From Clostridia bacterium (GTDB lineage Bacteria > Bacillota > Clostridia > Oscillospirales > Acutalibacteraceae), in NCBI GenBank assembly GCA_017442225.1, contig JAFSAR010000005.1, positions 1 to 51,392 on the forward strand: a DNA stretch of 51,392 bases. Reading direction: 5' to 3'. Position numbers and translations under genes: made by a program. Within the stretch, counting starts at the first letter, position 1; every line of letters begins with the position of its first letter. The notes below the pieces were generated by a model that was given only the letters and a program-made list of their open reading frames with translations, was not told the DNA's origin and searched no databases. Below, one piece after another: positions 42,882 through 51,038 of the stretch.

Positions 42882-44153
42882 TTAGTCCTCCAAAGGCTTT
42901 ATAACCGACAAAACGGCATTTTCGTCGCAGAACACGTCAAAGCGTTTCATAACGTCGTCATAGCTTACTGCCTTTAACATTTTGATTTCATCAAACAGGC
43001 TGTAATCGTACATCGCGCACTCGGTAAGGCTCATTGCAAGACTCTCTACGCTGTTAAAGCGGCGTACCAAATCACCGTACATACCGCATTTAACAGCAGA
43101 GAATAATTTTCTGTCTATGCCTTCGACACGCAGACGGTTTATCTCACGCTTGATTTCTTGCGTTACGCGCTCGGGGTCACACGATTCGCCCTCAAATATT
43201 ACGGCGGCATAGCCGTTGCCGTTAAAGTATTCGCTGTCAAAATCGTCGTTTATAAGACCCTCGTTCATAAGACGCGCATAAAGCGGTGACGCATCGCCGC
43301 AGATAATTTGCAACAGCAAATCAATGCAGATTTTACTCTTGAGTCTGCGGTATGGAGTAGCAATCTTTTGCTTAAAGCCAAGGCAGAACATAGGTGTGTT
43401 TACGGCGAGATGTTGTTCAACGTAGGGTTTAACTATCGTTTGAGGCTCGTCAAATTCGCCGCGGGTAATTTCCACACTCTTGCGGTCAATTATTGAATTT
43501 TCAATCTGTTTGAGTGTCTTATCGGTGTCAATATTACCAACAAGGCAGATAAACATATTAGAGGGGTTGTAAAAGGTTTCATAGCATTTGTAAAGCAAGT
43601 TTGCGTCAATCTGCGCGATTGATTCTACCGTGCCTGCAATATCAATGCGAACGGGGTGGGTGTGGAACATACCTTTAAGCAGATTAAACATAACGCGCCA
43701 ACCTGGGTTATCGTCGTACATACGGATTTCTTGACCGATGATGCCCTGCTCTTTTTCAACATTTTCTTTGGTGAAATAAGGCGCTTGCACAAAGGAAAGC
43801 AGTATATCAAGATTTTCGTAAAAATTATCGCTGCAGGAAAACAGATAACAGGTGCGGTCAAAAGAGGTGAATGCGTTAGCAGAAGCGCCCGTTTTTGCGT
43901 ATTTTGAAAAAGCGTCGCCATCCTCACCCTCAAAAAGCTTGTGCTCAAGATAGTGCGCAATGCCCTCGGGAACCGTCATCATTTCGCCGCCGTCTTTAGA
44001 AAATTTGGTGTCTATAGAGCCGTATCTCGTGCCGTATATAGCATAGCTTGAAGAATACTGCGGTTTTTCCATAATGTAAATTTCGAGTCCGTTCGGCATC
44101 ACGGCTTTTACGTAGCTTTCGTCGCCAAAGCCTTCAAAAATCTGCTTTTTCAT
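42882..44153 (-). CDS. yfmH: M16 peptidase YfmH-like (active subunit)
   Basis: 423 residues of the M16 zinc peptidase family. The inverted zinc motif HYLEH is at residues 67-71 and a downstream Glu in NVEKEQGIIGQEIRMYDDNP completes the site. Together with the inactive YfmF-like partner encoded just upstream it resembles the pair linked to 5-aminopentanol modification of elongation factor P in Bacillus. One-base overlap (TAATG) with the yfmF-like gene suggests equal amounts of both subunits. Confidence 0.88.
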   Translation of the reverse strand: MKKQIFEGFGDESYVKAVMPNGLEIYIMEKPQYSSSYAIYGTRYGSIDTKFSKDGGEMMTVPEGIAHYLEHKLFEGEDGDAFSKYAKTGASANAFTSFDRTCYLFSCSDNFYENLDILLSFVQAPYFTKENVEKEQGIIGQEIRMYDDNPGWRVMFNLLKGMFHTHPVRIDIAGTVESIAQIDANLLYKCYETFYNPSNMFICLVGNIDTDKTLKQIENSIIDRKSVEITRGEFDEPQTIVKPYVEQHLAVNTPMFCLGFKQKIATPYRRLKSKICIDLLLQIICGDASPLYARLMNEGLINDDFDSEYFNGNGYAAVIFEGESCDPERVTQEIKREINRLRVEGIDRKLFSAVKCGMYGDLVRRFNSVESLAMSLTECAMYDYSLFDEIKMLKAVSYDDVMKRFDVFCDENAVLSVIKPLED

Positions 44154-45439
44154 TATGCGTCACCATCCTTGTCATTGGGTAAAAGTTTATATACCGTGTG
44201 AAGTTTTACGCCACGCGCGGCGTAAACCACGTCATTGCGTGTCACACGAGAGATAGTTTCTGCCGCTTCTTCGGGAGAAACCAGCTTATCTTTAACAATT
44301 TTAAGCGAATACCACGCGTCCAGGAGCCCTTGTGAGTCGTTGTATGATTTGAAAGAATCCGTAATGCTCTTTATTGATGACTGGAATTCTTCATCGGTAA
44401 AAAGATTTTGTTTCATAATGTCGAGCTGATTTAAAATTTCTCGCTCGGCTTTGGTGGCATTTTCCTTTTCAATACCGCTTTCAACGGTAATTAAACCTTT
44501 AGATTTAACCAAGCCCGAGGTGCAGTAATAACAAAGACTGTACTTTTCGCGAACATTGGTAAACAGTCGTGAGTACGGGCCGCCGCCGAAAATATCGCAC
44601 ATAACGGTAAGCGCCGCAGTGGACTCGTCATCACCGTAAAGCTCGCTTGAAAAGCCCATACACAGCTTGCCCTGAGCGATATCCATTGTTTCAATAACGG
44701 TATTAGGTTTTGAAACAGCTGCAGTAGGTGTGCTCTTGGTGCAGTCGGTGACATTTTCGCGTGTTATACTACCGAGTTTTTCAGCAATACCGTCAAATAA
44801 CCCAGCAGGCATTGAACGCGAAATAACATTTACACGCAAAAATGCGGTAGATAAAAGTTTTTGCCACGCTTTATAAAGAGATTTACCTGTAATTTTTTCG
44901 ACATCCTCTTCACTGCCGCATTTTGCCACGCCGTAAGGCTCACCCTTATACATTTCCTCAATAAGACGCTTTTTTGCATAGATTCGCTTTTGCGCGAGGT
45001 CGCCGCGGATATGCTCTATTGCCTTGCGCTTTTCGCGGGCAACGTCCTCTTCACAAAATGCGCCGTTTTCTACCTTTGGCTCAAATATCAGCTGGGTGAG
45101 CAGCTCGGTCGCGCTGTCGCAAAGAGATTCGTTATCAAGCGAAAAACGGTCGTCTATTGTGGAAATTGCAATTTTAAGCAGTTGAAAATCTCCCACCTTC
45201 TCAGCACTTGCCGAAAGATTTGCGCCGTAAAGCTTGGCAAGCTTAAAATTAAGCGCCGAAAAATCGGGATACTGCTTATTGCTACTTGTCATTACAAAGG
45301 GAAGCAACGCGTACTCTGCTGCGGTGTCCTTTGCCATAGGCACGTAAAAATTAAATGATACAAGGGTGGTGTTAAAACGATCGTTTTTAATAAATACACC
45401 CTCGACTCCGTTTGAAAGTTGTGTGATTTTAGCAGACAT
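44153..45439 (-). CDS. yfmF: M16 peptidase-like YfmF (inactive subunit)
   Basis: 428 residues with the M16 fold but no HxxEH: the corresponding stretch is EYALLPFVMTSSNKQYPDF. An R/Y-containing C-terminal domain with GGGPYSRLFTNVREKYSLCYY supports a heterodimer with the active partner downstream. ATG follows GGAGGAAG. Located 20 nt after maf. Confidence 0.87.
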   Translation of the reverse strand: MSAKITQLSNGVEGVFIKNDRFNTTLVSFNFYVPMAKDTAAEYALLPFVMTSSNKQYPDFSALNFKLAKLYGANLSASAEKVGDFQLLKIAISTIDDRFSLDNESLCDSATELLTQLIFEPKVENGAFCEEDVAREKRKAIEHIRGDLAQKRIYAKKRLIEEMYKGEPYGVAKCGSEEDVEKITGKSLYKAWQKLLSTAFLRVNVISRSMPAGLFDGIAEKLGSITRENVTDCTKSTPTAAVSKPNTVIETMDIAQGKLCMGFSSELYGDDESTAALTVMCDIFGGGPYSRLFTNVREKYSLCYYCTSGLVKSKGLITVESGIEKENATKAEREILNQLDIMKQNLFTDEEFQSSIKSITDSFKSYNDSQGLLDAWYSLKIVKDKLVSPEEAAETISRVTRNDVVYAARGVKLHTVYKLLPNDKDGDA

Positions 45440-45459
45440 TTTCTTCCTCCAAAGATAAA

Positions 45460-46026
45460 TTATATGTTTATATCAAAATCTTTAAGCATCTGGCTTAAAG
45501 AACAAAGCGGTAAACCGACTACGTTGAAATAGTCGCCGACAATACTGCTTACAAATTTTGAGGCGCGGCCCTGTATACCGTAAGCGCCCGCCTTGTCCAT
45601 AGGTTCGCGAGTTTCAATATACGCAGTAATTTCCTCGTCACTGATATCGCGAAACGTAACGGCAGTCGTGACAACGCGGGTTTTGTGTTTGTCACCCTGT
45701 AACACAGTAACTGCGGTATGAACGTTATGGGTATTCCCTGACAAACTTTTAAGCATTTGCTCGGCATCTGATTCCTCCTTTGGTTTACCCATAAGTTTAC
45801 CGTCAAGCTCGACTATTGTGTCAGCCGAAATGATAACGCTATTGCCGTCGATATTATTGGCAACAGCAAGCGCTTTTTCGTAGCTTATGCGCGCAACCTC
45901 ATCGGTTACGGGCAACGACGAATCCATAGTTTCGTCAATATCGGCGGTGATAATTTGAAAGTCTAAATCAAGCAGAGACAAAAGCTCTTTTCTGCGGGGA
46001 GATTTAGACGCTAAAACAATGTTCAT
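45460..46026 (-). CDS. maf: Maf-family nucleoside triphosphate pyrophosphatase
   Basis: 188 residues. Maf proteins hydrolyse dTTP/UTP or modified nucleotides and inhibit septum formation when overproduced. Motifs: LASKSPRRKELLSLL, DIDETMD, VIISADTIVELDGKLMGKP and AGAYGIQGRASKFV. ATG 46026 follows GGGAAAG; GTG 46041 is possible but less well supported. First gene of the seven-gene minus-strand run. Confidence 0.93.
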   Translation of the reverse strand: MNIVLASKSPRRKELLSLLDLDFQIITADIDETMDSSLPVTDEVARISYEKALAVANNIDGNSVIISADTIVELDGKLMGKPKEESDAEQMLKSLSGNTHNVHTAVTVLQGDKHKTRVVTTAVTFRDISDEEITAYIETREPMDKAGAYGIQGRASKFVSSIVGDYFNVVGLPLCSLSQMLKDFDINI

Positions 46027-46127
46027 AAAACACTTTCCCACTTTAGATTATATTTAATATATAATAACATATAAGACGCAAATTTGCAATGATTATTTAC
46101 TGTTGGGGAAACTCAATTTTGCACTAT

Positions 46128-46281
46128 GTGCACAACTAAATTATAAAGCTTGACCTAATGGCTAAGTTGCTCTTGTAGAGCAGCTAAATTAAATTCGCAA
46201 TAAGCGTGTCATAGACACATTTAGCTACTCAGTAATTTAGCGCACCGCAGGTGCATTTAGCTCGCCTTAGCGAATTTAGCT
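46128..46281. repeat. Cluster of mini-hairpins separated by ATTTAGCT
   Basis: Within 150 bp: TGCTC-TTGTA-GAGCA (46168-46182), GTGTC-ATA-GACAC (46206-46218), GCACC-GCA-GGTGC (46242-46254) and TCGC-CTTA-GCGA (46262-46273). The last three are each followed directly by ATTTAGCT (46219, 46255, 46274), the first by the inverse GCTAAATT. Loops differ while the spacer is constant. AAATTCGC near 46191 also pairs with GCGAATTT near 46270. It occupies the gap between maf and nrdR. Confidence 0.7.
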
Positions 46282-46309
46282 TATGACAGGTGTTTTGTCA
46301 ATATTTTTC

Positions 46310-46338
46310 TTGTAATTCCCAATATATTGTGATATAAT
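46310..46338 (+). promoter_or_regulatory. Promoter of nrdR-gltX-glnS
   Basis: TTGTAA (46310-46315), 17-bp spacer, TATAAT (46333-46338) with extended TGA. Confidence 0.75.
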
Positions 46339-46362
46339 AAACTGTAATTTTATATATAGGTG
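46317..46362. promoter_or_regulatory. Pair of NrdR-box-like sites
   Basis: Against the NrdR-box pattern ACACTATATATAGTGT, site 1 (46317-46332, TCCCAATATATTGTGA) matches about 13 of 16 when A/T is allowed at two positions; site 2 (46347-46362) about 10 of 16. Centres are 30 bp apart, near the roughly three-turn spacing typical of NrdR pairs. Site 1 fills the promoter spacer, site 2 covers the nrdR Shine-Dalgarno, which fits autorepression. Confidence 0.5.
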
Positions 46363-46371
46363 GTATTTGTT

Positions 46372-46824
46372 ATGAAATGTCCTTTTTGTGGTTATGAAGA
46401 AAGCAAGGTAATCGACTCTCGTCCGACAGATGAGGGAGAGCGCATCCGCCGTAGACGTGAGTGCCTTAAATGCTCAAAGCGTTTTACAACTTATGAAATG
46501 ATTGAAAGCCTTCCCATAGTTGTTATCAAAAAAGACGGCTCACGCGAGACCTTTGACCGTCAGAAACTGCTTACGGGTATGCTTCGCGCTTGCGAAAAGC
46601 GCCCTGTATCAATCGAAATGCTTGACCGCGCAATTTCCGATATTGAAACTGTAATACAGAACTCACTCGACCGTGAGGTCAGCAGCGACAAGATAGGCGA
46701 GCTTGTGATGGAAAAACTAAAGGAAATTGACGAGGTTGCTTACGTGCGTTTTGCGTCGGTTTACCGCCAGTTCAAAGACATTAACACCTTTATGGACGAG
46801 CTTAATAAACTACTCAGCAAATAG
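46372..46824 (+). CDS. nrdR: Transcriptional repressor NrdR
   Basis: Nucleotide-sensing repressor of ribonucleotide reductase genes. 150 residues: zinc ribbon CPFC ... [16 protein letters not shown] (residues 3-38) and an ATP-cone domain with [19 protein letters not shown] and [17 protein letters not shown] 46372 follows AGGTGG; the upstream GTG codon at 46360 is rejected because it lies in that site. No nrd gene is in the window; gltX begins 15 nt after. Confidence 0.96.
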   Translation: MKCPFCGYEESKVIDSRPTDEGERIRRRRECLKCSKRFTTYEMIESLPIVVIKKDGSRETFDRQKLLTGMLRACEKRPVSIEMLDRAISDIETVIQNSLDREVSSDKIGELVMEKLKEIDEVAYVRFASVYRQFKDINTFMDELNKLLSK

Positions 46825-46839
46825 GAGAAATTTTTTAAA

Positions 46840-48495
46840 ATGGACAATCGCGAACTTTTGGCAGACCTTTTACTGCCAAATATAGATAAAACACCTGAAT
46901 ATTATGAAAATTTATACCCCGAGCGTAATTTGCCTGAGGGCGCGCGTGTAACACGTGTTGCACCGTCACCTACGGGTTATCTGCATCTGGGCACGCTGTT
47001 TACCTCGCTTGTAAACCGAATTACCGCGACCTCTACAGGTGGAATTTTCTATACCCGAATTGAAGATACCGACAAAAAGCGTGAGGTTGAGGGCGGTATT
47101 GAGGATATTATTGACGGACTTAACCGCTTTGGTATCACCATCGACGAGGGCTTTATAAGCGGCAGCGAGCAAAAGGGTGATTACGGCCCGTATCAGCAGA
47201 GCCACCGCTCTGAAATTTACCAAACATATGTTAAGGACCTTATCAAAAAAGGTTTTGCATATCCTTGTTTTTGTACCGCCGAGGATTTAGAGGCTGTCCG
47301 CAAGGTTCAAGAAGAAAATAAAATCCGTACCGGTTATCACGGTGAATACGCTAAACACCGTGATATTACCTACGAGGAGGCAAAGGCGCTCATAGATGAA
47401 GGCAAGCCTTTTGTTGTGCGTTTACGTTCACCGGGAAGCGAAGAAAACCGCATTATCTTTGAGGATACAATTAAGGGCAAGATCGAGATGCCCGAAAACG
47501 ACGAGGACTTTGTACTCTTAAAGTCGGATGGCATACCGACATATCATTTTGCACACGCTATTGATGACCACCTAATGCACACAACACACGTGCTTCGCGG
47601 TGACGAGTGGATATCATCTGTTCCTAAGCATATACAACTCTTTAAATTACTTGGATTTAAGGTGCCGAAATATGGTCACGTATCACCGATTATGAAGTTA
47701 GATAACGGCGCAAAGCGAAAGATTAGTAAGCGTAAAGACCCCGAGGCTGCTGTACATTTCTTTGCAGAGCAGGGATATGAGTCAATATGCGTTATTGAAT
47801 ATCTTATGACAATCGCTGCATCTGATTTTGAGGATTGGCGCCGCGCTAACCCAGACGCCGATTACCGCACCTTTAAGTTTAACCTAAAAAAGATGAGCGT
47901 GTCCGGTGCGCTGTTTGACGAAAACAAGTTAAACGACGTAAGTAAAACTAAGATTGCCGCTATGAAAAGCGATGAGGTTTACGAAAAGCTTACCGCTTGG
48001 GCGCGTGAATTTGATGGCGAATTTTATGAAATGCTGGTAGCAAACCCTGATTTTACAAAGGCAATGCTCGCTATTGACCGCGACGATGCTAAAAAACCGC
48101 GTAAGGACCTCTCGAAATGGAGTGAGGCAAAGGATTATTTTGCGTTCTTCTTTAATGAATATTATGTTCCTTGTCACACCTTACCCGAAAATATTGCGGC
48201 AGATGATGCAAAGGCTTTCCTTACTGAATATAAAAAGGTTTATGATGCAAACGACGACAGACAGTGTTGGTTCGATAAAATTAAATCTATTGCGCCCGAG
48301 CTTAACTTTGCTGCTGAAACTAAAGAGTATAAAGCAAACCCCGATGCTTACAAGGGAAGCGCAGGCGATCTCAGCACGGTTTTGCGTATTGCTGTAACGG
48401 GCAGAACAAATACCCCTGACCTTTGCAGTATAATGGCTGTTTTGGGTCGTGATGAATGCATTAAGCGTATAGACGCAATGATAGAGGTTTTATAA
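46840..48495 (+). CDS. gltX: Glutamate--tRNA ligase
   Basis: 551 residues of class I aminoacyl-tRNA synthetase charging tRNA with Glu. The HIGH box is PSPTGYLHLGTL and the KMSKS box GAKRKISKRKDPEA. The longer-than-E. coli length fits the clostridial type. Tandem with glnS, which begins 1 nt after its stop, suggesting the cell separately charges tRNA-Gln with GlnRS and that GltX need not be non-discriminating. Confidence 0.95.
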   Translation: MDNRELLADLLLPNIDKTPEYYENLYPERNLPEGARVTRVAPSPTGYLHLGTLFTSLVNRITATSTGGIFYTRIEDTDKKREVEGGIEDIIDGLNRFGITIDEGFISGSEQKGDYGPYQQSHRSEIYQTYVKDLIKKGFAYPCFCTAEDLEAVRKVQEENKIRTGYHGEYAKHRDITYEEAKALIDEGKPFVVRLRSPGSEENRIIFEDTIKGKIEMPENDEDFVLLKSDGIPTYHFAHAIDDHLMHTTHVLRGDEWISSVPKHIQLFKLLGFKVPKYGHVSPIMKLDNGAKRKISKRKDPEAAVHFFAEQGYESICVIEYLMTIAASDFEDWRRANPDADYRTFKFNLKKMSVSGALFDENKLNDVSKTKIAAMKSDEVYEKLTAWAREFDGEFYEMLVANPDFTKAMLAIDRDDAKKPRKDLSKWSEAKDYFAFFFNEYYVPCHTLPENIAADDAKAFLTEYKKVYDANDDRQCWFDKIKSIAPELNFAAETKEYKANPDAYKGSAGDLSTVLRIAVTGRTNTPDLCSIMAVLGRDECIKRIDAMIEVL

Positions 48496-48496
48496 A

Positions 48497-50194
48497 ATGG
48501 AAGAGAATAAAGTAATAACAGAAGAAATAGAAGAAAACAAACCTTCTAATTTTATCTATGATTTTATTGATGAGGATTTGGCTGAGGGTGTCTATAGCCG
48601 CGTGCAGACACGCTTTCCGCCTGAGCCAAACGGCTATTTGCATATAGGTCATGCAAAGGCTATCTGCATTGACTTTGGCACAGCGGAAAAATACAAGGGA
48701 AAATGCAATCTTCGTCTTGACGATACCAACCCCACGAAAGAGGACGTTGAGTATGTTGACGCTATTAAAGAGGATATAAAATGGCTCGGCTTCGACTGGG
48801 ATAATGTATACTATGCATCCGACTATTTTGATTTTATCTACGAGTGCGCCTTAAAATTGATCGACAAGGGACTAGCCTATGTTGATGAGTCTACGGCTGA
48901 TGAAATCCGTGAAATGCGCGGCACTCTTACCGAGCCCGGCAAAAACAGCCCATATCGCGACAGACCTATTGCTGAAACAAAAGAATTATTTGCAAAAATG
49001 ACAGCAGGTGAAATTGAAGAGGGCAAAATGGTGCTTCGCGCCAAGATTGATATGGCGTCGTCCAACCTTAATATGCGCGACCCTGTTATCTACCGCGTGC
49101 TTAAGGCTCATCACCACCGCACAGGTGACAAGTGGTGTGTGTACCCGATGTATGACTTTGCGCATCCGCTTAGTGACGCGCGCGAGGGCGTTACACATTC
49201 ACTTTGTTCATTAGAGTTTGAAAATCATCGCCCGCTTTATAACTGGGTGCTTGAGGCTGCGGACATAACCCACGAGCCGCCGCGTCAGATAGAGTTTGCG
49301 CGTATGAACGTAAACTATACGCTTACAAGTAAGCGCAAGTGCTTGAAGCTTGTAAATGACGGACTTGTTAGCGGTTGGGACGATCCGCGTATGGCAACCA
49401 TTTGCGGTATGCGACGTCGCGGTTATCCGTCACAGGCTGTACGCGCTTTTGTTGACAAAATCGGTGTTTCAAAGGCTTACAGCGTTATTGATTATGCGCT
49501 ATTGGAATCTTGTGTTCGCGATTACCTTAACGAAAACGCTGATCGTGCTATGGCTGTTTTGCGTCCACTTAAAGTTGTAATTGACAATTACCCAGAGGGC
49601 AAAACGGAACAAATTGAGGTTGACATTAACCCCAATAAACCCGAGCTTGGAAAGACAAGCGTAACATTTTCTCGCGAGATATTTATTGAAGATGATGACT
49701 TTATGTTAGACCCACCGGGCAAATATTTTAGACTTTGCCCCACAAAAGAGGTAAGACTTAAAGGTGCATATTTTGTGAAATATGCTTCACACGAAACCGA
49801 CGAAAACGGCAATATTACCGCAGTTCACTGCACTTATGACCCCGAAAGCCGTGGCGGCGAAGCGCCTGACGGCAGAAAGGTAAAGGGTACACTCCATTGG
49901 GTAAGCGCTGACAACTGTGTAAAAGCCGAGGTTCGTTTGTATGACCGACTCTTTAATGTAGAAAACCCAAGTGACGAAGAGGGCGTATCGTCTTTTGCCG
50001 ATAACCTTAACCCCGATTCACTAACAGTTCTCGATAGTTGCGTTATTGACGCAAGTCTTAAAGACGTAAACGTAGGTGACACCTTCCAATTTATGCGTCA
50101 GGGTTATTTCTGCGTAGATAAAGACACAACCGACAACAAAATAGTTTTTAATCGCACTGTTGCGCTTAAAGACTCGTTTGCTAAAAAGAAATGA
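48497..50194 (+). CDS. glnS: Glutamine--tRNA ligase
   Basis: 565 residues. The HIGH box is FPPEPNGYLHIGHAKAICID and the KMSKS-type box LTSKRKCLKL. GlnRS-specific features are LRLDDTNPTKED and the C-terminal anticodon-binding barrels containing KEVRLKGAYFVKY. Many Firmicutes instead use GatCAB transamidation; presence here means direct charging of tRNA-Gln. Overlaps the nif3-like start by 4 nt. Confidence 0.95.
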   Translation: MEENKVITEEIEENKPSNFIYDFIDEDLAEGVYSRVQTRFPPEPNGYLHIGHAKAICIDFGTAEKYKGKCNLRLDDTNPTKEDVEYVDAIKEDIKWLGFDWDNVYYASDYFDFIYECALKLIDKGLAYVDESTADEIREMRGTLTEPGKNSPYRDRPIAETKELFAKMTAGEIEEGKMVLRAKIDMASSNLNMRDPVIYRVLKAHHHRTGDKWCVYPMYDFAHPLSDAREGVTHSLCSLEFENHRPLYNWVLEAADITHEPPRQIEFARMNVNYTLTSKRKCLKLVNDGLVSGWDDPRMATICGMRRRGYPSQAVRAFVDKIGVSKAYSVIDYALLESCVRDYLNENADRAMAVLRPLKVVIDNYPEGKTEQIEVDINPNKPELGKTSVTFSREIFIEDDDFMLDPPGKYFRLCPTKEVRLKGAYFVKYASHETDENGNITAVHCTYDPESRGGEAPDGRKVKGTLHWVSADNCVKAEVRLYDRLFNVENPSDEEGVSSFADNLNPDSLTVLDSCVIDASLKDVNVGDTFQFMRQGYFCVDKDTTDNKIVFNRTVALKDSFAKKK

Positions 50195-50940
50195 TGAGAG
50201 TAAATAACATTTTAGATTATTTAAAAGAAAAATACCCACTCGATACCGCTTGCGATTTTGACAACGTCGGCCTTTTGGTAGGCGACGGCAACGCAAGCGT
50301 TACAAAGGCGGTAGTCTGCCTTGACTGCGATATAAACACAGTGAACTATGCTAAAAGTATGGGTGCCGAGCTTGTTATAACGCACCATCCCGTGATTTTC
50401 AGCGGGCTTAAAAGCGTAACAAAGGGCACTGTTGTGTATGAACTTATAAAAAACGGCATTTCGGTTATATCTATGCACACCAATCTTGATATTGCAGTAG
50501 GTGGCGTAACCGAACGACTTTGCAAGGCTATTGGACTATGCAACATAAAACCCTTTGTATCTCACAGTGGATTTTTAATCCGTGAGGCAGAGTGCAATAT
50601 GCCGGATGCTGACGTACTTGGCGCACATATCAAAAACGCGCTTGGCGGTGTGGTTAAATATGTAGGCGGTGACAAACCGATAAACAAGGTGCTTGTTTGC
50701 TCAGGTTCGGGCGGCGACTTTTTAGAGGACGTTGTAACGGGTGACTTTGACGCGCTTATTGCGGGCGATATCAAGCACAACGTGTTGATTGCGGCAATAA
50801 ATGCGGGCGTTGCCGTGTTCGACGCAGGGCACTACAACAGCGAAAACGTTATTGTAAAACCGCTGCGTTGCGAATTGTCGGACACATTTTCAGATATAGA
50901 ATTTACTGTTTTCAATAACGATAAAATTAAATCTGTATAA
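50191..50940 (+). CDS. Nif3-like dinuclear metal center protein
   Basis: 249 residues of the NIF3/YqfO family, proteins with a two-metal site and proposed GTP cyclohydrolase I type 2 or regulatory roles. Motifs: CDFDNVGLLVGDG, ELVITHHPVIFSG (two metal His), ISMHTNLDIAVGGV and VFDAGHYNSE with another ligand. No inserted PII-like domain, so it is the short form. ATG 50191 overlaps glnS; ATG 50194 is also possible. Confidence 0.9.
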   Translation: MMRVNNILDYLKEKYPLDTACDFDNVGLLVGDGNASVTKAVVCLDCDINTVNYAKSMGAELVITHHPVIFSGLKSVTKGTVVYELIKNGISVISMHTNLDIAVGGVTERLCKAIGLCNIKPFVSHSGFLIREAECNMPDADVLGAHIKNALGGVVKYVGGDKPINKVLVCSGSGGDFLEDVVTGDFDALIAGDIKHNVLIAAINAGVAVFDAGHYNSENVIVKPLRCELSDTFSDIEFTVFNNDKIKSV

Positions 50941-50943
50941 ATT

Positions 50944-50977
50944 AAAATGCTAATCGCTAAAAAGTGATTAGCATTTT
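50944..50977 (+). terminator. Terminator after the nif3-like gene
   Basis: AAAATGCTAATC / GATTAGCATTTT stem extended by three pairs (one G-U), loop AAAA, followed by TT. Confidence 0.9.
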
Positions 50978-50978
50978 T

Positions 50979-51008
50979 TCATATTATACAAGCATATCTG
51001 CATAATTT
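50979..51008 (+). promoter_or_regulatory. Sigma-E-like sporulation promoter for the PdaB-like gene
   Basis: TCATATT (50979-50985), 15-bp spacer, CATAATTT (51001-51008). The Bacillus sigma-E pattern is about KMATATT, 14-15 bp, CATACANT; the -35 matches fully and the -10 in 6 of 8 positions. No sigma-A promoter stands out nearby. Confidence 0.5.
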
Positions 51009-51038
51009 CATATATAGGGATGAAAGAGGGTATAAGTA

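Noticed and set aside
46128..46281. CRISPR array
   Set aside because: The repeats are 8 bp with palindromic, unequal intervals; no cas genes are present.
46840..50194. T-box leader for gltX/glnS
   Set aside because: The gap before gltX is only 15 nt and the region before nrdR lacks the T-box sequence and specifier stem.
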